A DNA stretch of 64,000 bases from Halichoerus grypus (taxonomy: Eukaryota > Chordata > Mammalia > Carnivora > Phocidae): assembly GCF_964656455.1 (NCBI RefSeq), contig NC_135718.1:22580449-22644448 (forward strand). The letters run 5' to 3'. Positions 32,321 to 44,990 of the stretch are shown here, piece after piece. Below the pieces are notes generated by a model. That model was not told where the DNA came from, searched no databases, and was given only the letters and a program-made list of their open reading frames with translations. The position numbers and the translations under genes are program-made. Within the stretch, counting starts at the first letter, position 1. Each line of letters starts with the position of its first letter.

Positions 32321-35300
32321 AGGCAGACTAAAGCAGCTGACTCTCTCTGTAATAAATTACACAGAAATTTTAAAGGAATGCAGAGCAGAAGCAAACAACA
32401 GAAGGAAATGCTCCCCACCATGTGCCCCGGCCCCCGCCCTCCCCGAGGTCTGCATTCCAAATCCCAGATGGAACTTGGGAAGGGCTGACCTTATCCCTCT
32501 CTTGGTGCTCTGGCTCCTTTCTTGTAAGCGTACCACACAGAACCCCCAGCAGGGGAAGAAGTGGGGCCCTGGCTAGACGGGCCCGGGAAACTGCAAGGGT
32601 GAGGCCCCAGCAAAGGGCTCTTGGCTCTCCTCCCTTAGCTTCCCCAGGGGAGCAGCCATGCTGGCTCAGATCAAGCTATCTTGTCTGTGAAATAAATTGA
32701 AAATTCCTCACAGTGAGAAGTACTTGACCCTGTTATCAGGCTAACGTGCACAGGGTTAATCAAGTGACCTCTGTCTGGGAGGGTTCCACCAGTCTTTATT
32801 TCAGATCTCTGAGGAGTGAGAAAAGGCTCACTTGCCCTTAACTGGCCTCATGAGGGATAGCACATCCTGCTGCCCCAACGGCTCAGGTCTGGAGCAACGC
32901 CCCGCCCCCCGCCTATACTCCCTTGCTTCTCTCGGAGTCCTCAGAGGGGAGCAGATGTATATCTGGCTCTCCTGGAGGGAGGAAAGACCACCATGTTCTA
33001 TCGAGAGTCTTTGTGACACTGTGCTGGAGAGATAGGGAGCCTACCTGTTGTCCTGCAGAATCCTTAAAGGGCATGAAAACATTTAAAAAGAAACAAAAAG
33101 ATTATGGAAAAAATGTCAACCACCGTCACTGAATTTCCTCCTTGGCTGTTTTTATTACCATATACCTTTGACCGATGGAGAATCCAAAATCCAGAGAAAG
33201 GAAAGGAGCCTCTGAAAGTGGAACCATCTATTCGCAGCATTTTAAGGAAGTAAAGATTCATTATGAACTATAATTGATAATCTCAAACTATTACCCACAT
33301 AATCTACCCTGTCTGGATTTTTTAACATGGGGAGTTGGATTATACAAATACCTGGAGTTCACAAGGAAGATCATTAAAGCAGGAAACTATAATTGAAAGG
33401 TGATTAGGTAAGAGTTGTACTGGAAGGAATATGGCCAAGGGAGACAAATTTAGAGCTGGTGATGGGGAATACCGGGAAGGAGATATGTATAGCCAATGTG
33501 TTTCTTCATTATATCACCCAGGAAACTTCTCAGGCACTTTAATCAAGATGATTCTTCTGTGCTAAGAAAGAAGGGAATTGGGTAAGCTAGTGTTAACTAG
33601 AATTAGCGTTTGGTTCTGTTGCCCTCCCCATGATTTTATCCAAAAAATTATGTTGTATGAATTGGGAAAGCTCTTCCTGGGTTGAATCCAAAAGGAAGAT
33701 TCTTCAACTGCTATTTCAAAAGAGCTTAATAATCTAACAGGATCAGGAGTGATCTGGTGGGTCAGCTCCAAGATCATTACAGGCAAGTATCTCTGAACAT
33801 GGCACCAGAATGCTATTTATGTTCAGTAGGGTTTGCATTCCTCCTGCCAACTTCAGAGATAAACGTTAGTATTTTGGCCCAGTGCAGCTTTATCATTGAT
33901 AAATCTGCCAAAGACCATTGCGCATCTATAGTTGCACCTTGTACCACTTCTTTGGCTTATATGTTTCATAAATTTACCAACTGCTCTGTTCTTAAATTCT
34001 CTTTCTTCATGTTTCAATATTTGACACTTTTCATTCTTATAATCTGAGAGTGTGTTTTCTCCTATTGGTTTCATTAAAAATTGTTTCAGCATTAAATGTA
34101 TTCTTTGTGTGGCAACCGTCACTGCTGTTGACTATTTCCAGCTCACTTCCTGGATACACGGTAGCCTGGTACCGTGTGCTTCTTCTGTGGGCAGAACCAC
34201 GTGACTGATTCTGGACAATGAGTTGGGAGCAGAAGTGATTTGTTTCCTTGTAAGCAGAAGTATTCAAATACCAGTTGTAGACCCTTGAGGGCTCCTTTTC
34301 CCTCCTGTGGTTCTGTGGACAGAAACATTTGGGGGGGGGGGCAGTTCCACTGTGTGGCCTGTGTGACCATAATGAACAAAGCATCACTGTCCGCCTACAT
34401 TGGGTATGAAGTGGGAGCCAGAAATATATCTTCATTGTTGGAAACCTCTGAGCCTTTAACCCTGTTACCCCAGCCTAACCTAGCCTGTTCTGACTGCCGT
34501 ACTTAAATTTTATATTTTGTGAAGAAGATACAGAAGAGAATTGGTGTTTTCCCCTATAGCAGGTCCCTCCCACTACGCCATGCTGATGGGAGCTTTCCAA
34601 GTGTTTTTCTTGTGTCCCCACTGTGTTTTTAACTGGTACTTGAAGGCAAGTGTGGGTTGCACTGGAATTCCAGGCCGAGTCCACCAATGGGCAGATACCA
34701 AGAATAATATGTTGTTTCTTTGGTCATGATTATTTAGGAAGAGAATAGAAAATGGACTGTGTGGGAGAGCAGCAGGAGAGGGATAACAGCACAAAGGGTA
34801 CGTGCAATTTGCTAAGACAACACACTTTCACTGGACAGAGAAAGAAAAATAAATATATTGAACTGGCTCCAACAAGTTCAGTGTCCCAGCAGTCACACAT
34901 TACTCCACTTAGTCTCTATCATGCAAGGTTTTGTCCTTCCCATTTAGGCTGCAACCACCTGCCCTACAGATTCCAGTTTATTCCACTCCTTTCATAGCCA
35001 AAGTCTCTCCCGATCAGTACAAATTATACTGACTGGTGAGCAGAATGTGGCGGTCCGGGGGAGAGGGTTGGCAGTTGCCTGTTGGCGCAGCTGGGCCAAC
35101 TGGGACTGGGCAGCTGACCTGGGACTGGTGTTACAAGTGCGCCTCACAGATGAATAAGAGGTGGCAGCATAATTAATGAAATGCTACAGTGTTTTGTTTT
35201 TTTTTTTAATTTCCTAAACCTGCTCAGCCAGCCCTCTTCCCATATATCTCTTGCTCTCTCTTTTTGTCAGCTGGTTCAAGGAAAATGTTTTTAATGAAAA

Positions 35301-36239
35301 TGCCCCAGGATTAGGAGTCAAACAAAACTGAAGTCTGGTGTCAACTCTTCAAATATTAACTGGGTAAACTTAGGTATGTTCTGTAAGCTCCATGGTCCTT
35401 TCCATGGAGATACCAGCACTAATACCTAAGACATGCTATGTTAGAAAAATATTGAGAAATAGGCAACTTTGCCAATATAAAGGGTTCAATGCATATATAT
35501 TATATATATGGTATATATACTTAATGTATATTTTATATAAAATATATAACAAGTCATGATGTGATAGAAAAATACAGTATAAACAATTCTGCAAATGGCT
35601 TGAAAAACATTTAAAATTGTGAAAATCTGTCAACAATTTCATACTCATTTATTTGAGTAGAGAGTTACATGGTTCTAATTGAGATTACTCTTGTATGCAA
35701 TGTACATTTCATTTAGTTTTGTTTCTGTGCATAATTTCTTTCCCATAGATGCATGTTCTTTACCACATGTCCTTTGATGCAAGTTGAATATGTGAAACAT
35801 ACTTTGTGCTACCAGATTATTTTGGCGTAGCCTGCTTAATTTTGTAAATGATACAGATAAATCCAGTGAAGCAATGTTATAAACCAAAACAAATCCAGGA
35901 AGTTAATTATTTTCACAAGGAACTCTCCTGGAGATTATAAATTAGAAATATGTTGTTCTGATGAACACTTTCTTCTGGTTTAGTTATTTATACCTCTCAC
36001 TTGAGGAAAAAACATCCTCAGGAATAAGAAATAAATATCACTTCAGCTGGTTGAAAGAGAGAAGTCTTTCTCTTGCGAATACGTATTTCCCTTTTGGCCA
36101 CATGATGGACTCTGCAAAACAGGGCAATTCATTAATTACTTCTGACAAGTCTTTCCCATTTGAGTTAAAATATTCCTCTGCAAATATAAACATAGATATG
36201 TACACATATATATGCATATGTATGTAAATGTGTATATTT

Positions 36240-36272
36240 CACACATATATGATGTGTGTATACATATATATA

Positions 36273-36333
<61 letters not shown>
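36240..36333. repeat. Compound TG/TA microsatellite
   Basis: Alternating pyrimidine-purine sequence: a TG run at about 36273-36288, then TA repeats to 36332, preceded by scattered ATATAT/TGTGTG words from 36190. The TA part is self-complementary. Confidence 0.95.
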
Positions 36334-36335
<2 letters not shown>

Positions 36336-36966
36336 TATGTATGTATACAGACACAGACACACATTTCTGGGTTTCATTAGCAAAAACCTTGCTGATTGAC
36401 CTCTACTAAAAGTCCTGTCAGATTCCCATAAAGACCTTACCAAGTAAATTATAAGATAGAATAGGAACCTATACATTGCAACACTTTAGAGATCACACAG
36501 GAAAAATATTCTGCACAGTCTGTGCTAGAAATCTGTTCCTATAAACCTGGAGCATTCCAGAAGATTCCCAGTGCCCAGGAAAAAGAGTAATAGAGAGCCT
36601 AATATAGAGGAGAAAGTTGTTTTCAACATAATTGTATCACAGCCTTGTTTTTCTGCATGGTATGCCAAATGAAAGCGTTTGAGATGCTGAGCTTGCACTG
36701 GATCCCAGGTGCTCAACTGCAGGTCACTGACAGTCATCCCAAGTTCCTGTTGTTAAGCAAACAAGTTCATCTGCAAGGCAGTTCAGTTCCATTACCCATA
36801 GGGGGGTCTGCCAGGGACTCTCTGCTTCAAAACAAAGCCATCAGGCTCTGCTTAATTGGTAAAAAGATCATTCAGAGGTGTCATTTTGGCAACTCAGTAG
36901 GCTAAGTGAAACTGGACAAATTTTTATAAAAGGAAAAAAAATGGTTGTCAGAAAGCATCTAACTAG

Positions 36967-37170
36967 GGGCGCCTGGGTGGCTCAGTCGTTAAGCGCCTGC
37001 CTTCGGCTCAGGTCATGATCCCAGGGTCCTGGGATCGAGCCCCACATCCGGCTCTGTGCTCCACGGGAAGCCTGCTTCTCCCTCTCCCACTCCCCCTGCT
37101 TGTGTTCCCCCTCTTGCTGTCTCTCTCTCTCTCTCTCAAATAAATAAAAAAATAAATTAATTTTAAAAAA
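36967..37170 (+). mobile_element. Young full-length CAN-SINE with 17-bp perfect TSD
   Basis: GGGCGCCTGGGTGGCTCAGT starts the tRNA-like head. GGTCATGATCCCAGGGTCCT, CTCCACGGGAAGCCTGCTTC, a CT repeat and an A-rich tail with AAATAAATAAAAAA follow. The direct repeats AGAAAGCATCTAACTAG (36950-36966 and 37171-37187) are identical. Low damage and a perfect TSD mark it as one of the youngest insertions here. CAN-SINEs are transcribed by RNA polymerase III and moved by L1 proteins. Confidence 0.97.
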
Positions 37171-38111
37171 AGAAAGCATCTAACTAGACTTAAATAGCTT
37201 ATTAAATAAAATATTAAATTGATGATTAGACTATTAAAAATAAAGTAAGGAGTCCAGATAAAAATAATAGGAGCGTGATTTTCCCTGATAGCTTTTCAGA
37301 AATTGTTCAGAAGGATAAGAAAATTGAGCTGGATTTTCTACTTTAAACAAGTGAACAGAACAGTTTCACCTTTTCTATCAAACCTATCTTTATTCTGTTA
37401 CTACCCAAACATGGTTCTTTGTCCTTTGTTGGGGTTCTGTATTTCATGGCCCAGAATCCCATAGGTCTGCCCAGTACACAGGTGTCAGCCTGGGGAGTGT
37501 TTTAGCTAATGTCCCTAAGCAGGAAACAAGGATCAGCCAATGCATCACTGAGATTGTGCTTACAGTTTGTTCCAACTGTATAATTTATTATTTTAGTGAA
37601 ACTATATTTACTGTTCAATAAATATTCATAAAGTATCTATTCTGTGAAAGCCACAGGGTACAGTTAGGGGAAGAGGAAGGAAGCACAGAAAGGAATAAGA
37701 TGGAGTCTACTCTCAAGAAGTAAAATTAATGCATACAAATCTCACCAGAATGTATAAAGTGTACATAATTACTTCTTTTACGTTTTTGTGTATAACAAAT
37801 GCTCTTTCAAAAAACTGGGGGTGAATTTTCTAGGATAACACAGGATAATTTTTTAAGAGCAGAAATGTTTGTATTTACTAATAGTTTGTCCTATTTTGTA
37901 GCAATTAGGATGTAAGCTCGGGTCATGCTTTAAAAATCACTATGTGTGCGTATTCTGGAATAAAAACTCAAAATGATACAAGACTCATTTATAGAATTCA
38001 GAGGCATAACATTAGGACGCCTTGGTAACTACAGTAAATATTTCTCAGCACGTTTGTTTATTGTCGGCATGGCAATTTTGGAGGCACTCACTGTAACACT
38101 TCTTCTTTCAG

Positions 38112-38211
38112 ATATCAGAACTGCTGATCCACAAGCTCAACCAAAACTCGGTGCACTTTGAGCTGAAGCCTGGGGTCCAAATCCTTGTCCACGCAGCCCA
38201 CTTAACAGCAG
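38112..38211 (+). CDS. SORCS1: SORCS1 exon: membrane-proximal lumenal domain, end
   Basis: 100 bp: 33 codons plus one base. Acceptor CTTCTTTCAG, donor GTCAGT at 38212. The product is ISELLIHKLNQNSVHFELKP followed by GVQILVHAAHLTA. The left-over G joins CC of the transmembrane exon to give Ala. It forms the last folded lumenal segment before the membrane. Confidence 0.96.
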
Positions 38212-39039
38212 GTCAGTTTCCAGGTCCGTGGCTGCCGGCTGGTGGCTCTAGCAAAGGGGGATCCCAATCCGCTTTTTTGGCATAGATGAAATGATGGCAC
38301 TGCTAATGAGAAATAAGAGCACCAGTCTTTGGAGGTTCCCTTACTTGGCGTTTTTGCCCTAATAGGGACCCGTAAGACAGCAGAATAAGGAGACTTTCCT
38401 ACTTAGTCACTGGCAAAAACTGTCAGGGAATCACCTAAATACATACTCCTCAAATGATGCCATGCTCCTTCTCAACAGAAGTCTTAAAAATAAAGTTAAC
38501 CTTACAAATAACTTTTTTCCGATCTTTCTACAAAAACTTATTTTCAGTTATTTATGTTATAAAGAATTTTCTTTAAGTTTTGGGATAATGAGTAGAAATA
38601 ACTGGAACTTAGGCATTGCACAGGGCCATAACCAAGATAAACCCTGAGTGGGTCATGCATGGTCTTAGTATCATTAAGCTTCTGTCTCTTCACCTGGAAA
38701 AGCAGGGTGGGGGTGGGATCCTCCTACTAAGGCTATGTAGAAATCTCAGTGGTAACTCAGATAATTCCAAGTGTATAGAAATAGATATTATTGTGTTACA
38801 TTAATAATAAATTAACAATATTTATTGAGTACTTATTTTTTCAGAGTATAGTGCTGGTGCTGCATGGAATACAAAGGCTAATAGGAAATGGTCTTTAGCC
38901 TCAAAAACCATATAATCTGATTGTGGTGTGGCATAGTTGGATGGTAACAGCGTGGTGGTGTGGTGAGGTGCAGGAAATGGGCAATGGCCGGATATCTCAT
39001 GAGTAAAGTGAATAAATGCTTATATAGAGAGGTGATATA

Positions 39040-39240
39040 CTTAAGCACTTAGACTGCGATTTTGCAGCCAGATCGTTGGTTTCAGTCTTAGCTCCCTCAC
39101 TTACTTGCCATATAGACCTTGAGAAGAGACTTAACTTCTCAGAAGCTTTGAAATGGCACTAGCACCGATGTCCATGGGATTGTGTGAGGATGAAGTTAAT
39201 TCAGGCAATGCACTTAGAGTAGTTCCTGGCACATAGTAAA
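39040..39240 (+). repeat. MIR SINE
   Basis: CTCACTTACTTGCCATATAG, ACCTTGAGAAGAGACTTAAC, GGATTGTGTGAGGATGAAGT and GTTCCTGGCACATAGTAAAC follow the sense MIR order. Confidence 0.75.
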
Positions 39241-40490
39241 CTATTTTTCCCTTCTTTTTTTTATTATTAACAATCAAAGTTGTATAGGAAATTTAAAGCA
39301 GAAAGGAACTGTGTGTATTCATGATACAGGAAAGCTTCATGGAGAAGATGGTCTTTGGGAAAAGATGGAAAGGATTAACCTCAAGAGACCATTCCAAGCA
39401 CCAAAACCCCAAAGAAGGAGTGTGAAAGTCTCCAGAGCTTTGGGGATGCTGAATAAGTGGAAACAAAGAGCAGCAGTTCCCACTTCCATTCTTTGGATTT
39501 CTGGAGATTCCAGAGGTGTGCCTAAGTCTAGAGGAAGGCCAAGCAGTTTGGCTGCTAGCCTCTTTTCTGTTCGGATCATATTTTTTCTTTGTTTATTAAG
39601 GTTTCATGAAATATTTTGTTTAGAAAAACTCCCACTGCCTTAAAAAAAAAAAAAACAAAAAAACAAATATATAAAAGTCACTGTTGTGAGCATGGGATAT
39701 GGAAGAGGAGCATGGAAGTATGCCAGGCTGCAGTTTGTACTTAATTTGGTGGGCTCTGGGAAGCCATCAAGATGTTTAAATGGAGGTGTGACTGATTCAG
39801 AGTATCCCTTGAAGAAGATGACTCTTAAGAGCAAGGAGGATTGAGGAGAGCTGGTTTTGTGTTCTCCAGCCTGCCATCCTAATTCATCCACTGAACAGGC
39901 ATTTAGAGTGCCTGCCTACTCTGAGCCAAGCAATGTCCTCAGCATAGGATAGAGTCTGTGCCCTCATGAAGCTTCCATGCCTGGGGAAAGCCATGCAGGG
40001 AACAAATTAACAAATGCTACTTTCTGAATTGTATTGCTGATGAAAATGCCATGAAGAAATTGAGAAAATGTGAGAGTATAGAGAACAATTAAGCAAGACC
40101 TATGAGAAAACCCTTTAAGCCTAAGGCATGAAAGAAAGCTGCCAAGTTATCTCAGGGCATTTGATGATCTAGATTAGTGGTTTCCACGAAAAGGTTGACC
40201 TTTGGTTTTTGGTGAATGGTGGTGACACGTGGCAATTACACACGGCTCGTTGTACCAGAAAACAACGTACAAAAATATCAGTTGTAGTCATCCTGATAGC
40301 CAAGCCACTGACAAAATTTTCACATGAGTGGCAAGTAACAACCTGAAATTGTTTTAAATAGATTTACTGATTAATTAGACAGCCTAGCCTGTTTAGGTGG
40401 CAGGCTGAACCTTATCATCCTCTCCTATAATAGCTAGAGCTACTTGTTCTCTTTGAGTTCAGAGGTTAAAAACAGCTGAGCCTGACGTTC

Positions 40491-40778
40491 CATACTGAAT
40501 TCTGGATTTGAAGGGAGGCGGCCATACTGAATTCTGGATTTGAAGGGAGGCGGCCATACTGAATTCTGGATTTGAAGGGAGGCGGCCATACTGAATTCTG
40601 GATTTGAAGGGAGGCGGCCATACTGAATTCTGGATTTGAAGGGAGGCGGCCATACTGAATTCTGGATTTGAAGGGAGGCGGCCATACTGAATTCTGGATT
40701 TGAAGGGAGGCGGCCATACTGAATTCTGGATTTGAAGGGAGGCGGCCATACTGAATTCTGGATTTGAAGGGAGGCGGC
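40491..40778. repeat. 32-bp minisatellite, 9 identical copies
   Basis: The unit is CATACTGAATTCTGGATTTG then AAGGGAGGCGGC. Nine copies fill 288 bases with no difference that I can see. Each has a GAATTC site. On the minus strand the unit has no stop in any frame, and since 32 is not a multiple of three the frame cycles, giving a peptide repeat of 32 residues (begins MAASLQIQNSVW). Identity of all units implies very recent amplification or active homogenisation. No sign of coding was found (no splice context, no homologue recognised). Confidence 0.98.
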
Positions 40779-43089
40779 CAGCTTAGCCCACCCCTTGTAC
40801 AGTTGTGCAGCTTCTAAATGAACACTATCTTCAGGCAACAAATGTTGCTGTGCAGTAGCTTGATTTATTAGAAAAAAACTCCCTTACTGTCTACCAGGGG
40901 CCTCTATTGGAAAGGGGACCATCTAGGTTAAATTAGGCAGAGAACTAACCCCACTCCTCCAGCTCTGAAGGCCACCTGCATTTCACACCTTTGCTTCCTC
41001 CCATATTCCCATACTTATCTTCCATCAGTTACTCTACGTGCCTGATTTTTATTTAACTGATTTTCATATCACACTCCAGAGATGGTTCAGAATATCTTGC
41101 TGAATTTGAAACCTAATTTCAAATGTTACTTAGGAAGTTTCCTATAATGGCAACTGGTAGAGCTGGGATCAGGCTAAAAAAAACAGGGATCAAAAAAGTG
41201 GTAATTAGCTGAAACTGACTTAGCCAGGGCTTGGCCAGGGAAACGGATACAGCAAAGGCATGCAAAAGCATCCGTGTGGGATTCATCGTTCCACGTGGGA
41301 AAGAAAGTCCATTCCCGGTAACCATGAACAGTTAATACCACCAATGTAAGTTCCAGATGGCAAAGTTGGGAAGATCTGGAACTTCTCCAGTTAATGTTCA
41401 TGGTTCATTCCATCACTGGGAACTTGGGGAACAGGACTCAGATCTCTGGGAAGAAGGGGTGGCCAAAAGGAAGGTATGTTACTGGGAGCTCATGTAAACC
41501 CGCTGAGATTTGAAGACTCCCCACGACTAGATCATTATGATGCAAGATTATCAAGAGAGTAAAATTAAAAAGTAGTTTGAGGCAAAACCCCAGTGTTAGA
41601 CTAGGCAATTGGGAGGAAGTGAGAAAAGTCTTTGACTTCCAACCATTGTGGGTTGTTCAGGGTTCTTCTCTGTTAGATTGACAGTAGGACCTTTTGGCAG
41701 GATAATTCCAAACCTTGACCAACTGGCATTATTGATCTTCCTATCATGACTGGCTCAGTGACTGCAGTAGATGTAGACTTATATGTGAATAATCAGCTCC
41801 AGTTTGAAGAGTAAAGGGAGAGGACATCAAGGGCTGACAGAATAATGGAATTGGAAACTTTGTCTGTGTTGAGTGTTGCCATGTTCCTCATAAAAGCGGT
41901 AAAATTGGCCCTACCCACAGGTGCAGCATCGCTCTCAGCCTGACTGTCACTACAAAAGACAAGGTTTATGTAAAGATGGGCACTCTTTGGTACCTCTGGT
42001 GAGGAAGTGAAGTATGTGAGGTATCCGTTTCCCTTAGAGTGCCCCTGAGTCGGCCCCGGCCATCTGATTGTTGTAAACTATTTGAACAGAGTAGTAGATT
42101 GTGTCTACCAAGACGCTAGAGTGAATTCTTTCACACTTAGAAAACGTGGCACACTGGGTGGGAGATCAGTGGATTGAGACACTTGCCACACTTTCTTTCA
42201 TTAAGTTAAAATCAGCACATTCCTATTTGGCTGGCTAGGAAGAAAAGGATGCAGATAAGTGGGGAAAAGAGGAAACAGTGAGGAAGAGTATTTGATGCCG
42301 AAGTTCTACCTCACTCCCTTTCCCTTCTTTTCATCCCCCCTGCAGGCAGGAGGACATAAAAATTTAAAAAAAAAAAAGAAGGAAAAAGTACGACGGTTTG
42401 CAACATTTCATGTCTCCTAAGCAGGATTGCTAATACCTTCCCAGGGACCATTACAGCACACTGCTGCATTCCATTAATTGCCCAGCAGATGTTCATCAGC
42501 CTTCTTTTAAAAATGTTTGAGCCAGAGTGTGTTGCTAGTGAGAGAGGCAGTGCATAATTTGGTTTGTCTCCAAGGAAAAAGAGCTGTCTCCTTCCAGAAA
42601 TTTACTGGCCTTGTTTTGTTTTTCAAATTCAGTTCCCTGTTTGCAGGTAAGCACTTCTAGGTCTGAATGTCATTAGAGACTGACTGGATTTAGGTTGTTC
42701 GCCCCATGTTCTACCTGGGAATTCATTAGCTTTGGTATCTACACTGAGCTCAACTTCTAATGCAGTCCTTGTTTTGTTCTTAGTGATTCCTGTGCTTCTC
42801 CCTTTCTCTTCAGTTCCTCTTGAGAGCTCAGCCACTCAACAGCATTGTTTCTGAAATTCTCTTTGTGGAAAAAAGGGATTTTAAATTACATGTGAACAGG
42901 GTGAGAATGAGAAGCTGTTAAGGAGAAGTTGAGGGAGGACTGTGACCGGCTGTAGCTGTTTTTGCCTTTTGGGACCTGAAAGCATCGGTCGTGTTTAGCG
43001 GACAAAGGCCATGATGTTACACAGCCCAGACAGTGGGAAAAAGGGGTAGAAATCAATCAAGCCGGGTCCTAGACTAGAAATGCCAGTGT

Positions 43090-43385
43090 TTTGACTGTGT
43101 ACCTTTGCTCATGCTGTTCCCAAACGGAATATCCCTCCCCCATTCGCCACCTCTCTCCATCTCCTCTTTGTATTTTAAGGCTCAGCTCAGTGCCAGCATT
43201 TCCATGGTGTCTTTCTAGAGACTTTACTAGAAAAAAGTACTTTTACTACTTTTACTTTTTTATCATCTCTCCCTTCTCTGAACTCACATGGGTTTTTAAA
43301 ACCTGTATTTGTCTGATGATGATGATGGTAACCATTGTACCTGGCAGAGAACTTGCACATATCAGGTGCTCAGTAACTATGGCTT
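43090..43385 (+). repeat. Probable L2 LINE 3' region
   Basis: TTGCTCATGCTGTTCCCAAA, ATATCCCTCCCCCATTCGCC, AAGGCTCAGCTCAGTGCCAG and CACATATCAGGTGCTCAGTA follow L2 order. Diverged. Confidence 0.6.
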
Positions 43386-44806
43386 TTATAAATAATTATA
43401 TGTGTAATCAATTTATAACCACTAGAGATAGATTCAAAATCCCGTTCCCTCAGTTAACCTTTAGGTTCAGTTTATTCAATTGTGAACCTGCTCCATGACA
43501 TGCTGCTTCTTACTAAACAACGAGGGGAGCCTTGCCTTCCTGTATCCAACACTCATCTAAAGAAAATGCATCTCGGTGTTTTTCTTATGTCAGGTATCCC
43601 TTCAGGAAGTATTATAGTTGTTTATATACACATTGTGGGAAATGAGTAGATTGAAGAAAAATTAGAGTTCTGCGTCTCGGAACAAGAGAACCTAGAGACC
43701 GAGCGAGAAGGAGGGCTGTTCCTGAAGGAGACTGCAGCAAGTCTGCACATCAGCATTTATTTCCCTGCCCTGGTCACTGGCAGGAGTGTTTCCCCACGTC
43801 GGAGAGCAGCCTCACTTCATGGCAGAGCTCAGGGTCAACACCTTAGATTGCACTCTCCTGACCTTATCAAACCAGACCTTCTTCACATCTTTTGCGACAT
43901 CTCCCTGGAACTCTCTCTCATCCATGCTTTTACGCTGGCCTTTGAATTTTTGTTTATTTATATTATTTTTATTTATCTATATTCTTCCACATTTTAAGAG
44001 CTGTGATGTCATCCTAGGGAGAGTTTTTCCAGTAAGACTCACAGGAAGACGTCAAATCTGATGCAGAGCATTTGATCTCTGTAGGTACTTATGGAAAAAC
44101 AAAACCTAAGCTGTTAAGAAAATACCCTTGTAATGCCAGTAGTTTTCTCATTGCCCCTAGTAACTTGGAATTTACTCAAGGGTGAGATCCGTTTCAAATT
44201 TATCATCTATTCTTCACACGACTCTGTGCCTCACTTTGCAATTATGCCTTCAAAATTCTGTTCATCTGGGGATGTGAGATGAGCTAGGACCCTCATTCAC
44301 TCCACACTGGCTCGACTTGAGGCACGAAAATGATTTGCATGAAACTTTGCTAATTCTAAATAAAGAAGATGAAGAATATTCCATGCAGAAGGCTCAAGAA
44401 AAATGAGCCCTAATGTTGAATATGAGTTCACCAAAGAAAGAGAAAATAAGCATGCTATGTTGAGGAACTACGTTGAACAGAGGCAGATCTATATGTGGTT
44501 TTTGTACAAAGTGATGCATAGTTTGACGTGGTTTGGTGTATCTAGATATATATCCTTAAATATTCCTAATTGGTGTATCTCCTGAAGGTGAAATTATGAG
44601 CAGAGGAAAGAGAGAGGGATAAATTCAGGGAAATCAAGTCTGCCATTATTTTGATACTCCATTTATATTATAAACTGCTATTCATCGTCCACGCAGACTA
44701 GTGAGACAACTGTCATTAATGCATCCTTGAAATTACAAAGTATGATGAATGTGGAAAAGGAAAGAAGGGGCAGATAGAAAGATTTTTTAAATAATAAGTT
44801 TGGGCA

Positions 44807-44990
44807 GGGCACCTGGATGGCTCATTCGGTTAAGTGTCTGCCTTCGGCTCGGGTCATGATCCCAGGGTCCTGGGATTGGGCCCCGCGTCGGGCTCCCTGC
44901 TCAGCGGGGAGTCTGCTTCTCTCTCCCTCTGCCGTTCCCCCTGCTTGTGCCTCTCTCTCAAATAAATAAATAAAATCTTTTAAAAATAAT
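44807..44990 (+). mobile_element. CAN-SINE, sense, with 17-bp TSD
   Basis: GGGCACCTGGATGGCTCATT begins the head. GGTCATGATCCCAGGGTCCT and AAATAAATAAATAAAATCTT mark body and tail. Identical direct repeats AATAATAAGTTTGGGCA occur at 44790-44806 and 44991-45007. Confidence 0.96.

Larger units (their letters stand above)
28726..38111 (+). other. SORCS1: SORCS1 intron with two SINEs and AT/TG tract
   Basis: GT-AG intron. It holds a TG run at 29316-29334, SINEs at 30563-30751 and 36967-37170, an old dispersed repeat at about 31780-32320, and the TA/TG tract at 36240-36333. 32.4-36.2 kb otherwise shows only short chance frames and a G-run at 34330-34341. Confidence 0.8.

Noticed and set aside
31830..32576. 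248-codon open frame on the + strand
   Set aside because: It lies in an old dispersed repeat, has no recognisable domain and no exon borders, and competes with other long frames in the same GC-rich stretch.
40440..40841. 133-codon minus-strand frame with repeated peptide
   Set aside because: The frame is an automatic result of a stop-free 32-bp unit; there is no splice context, and the start and end lie in ordinary intron.
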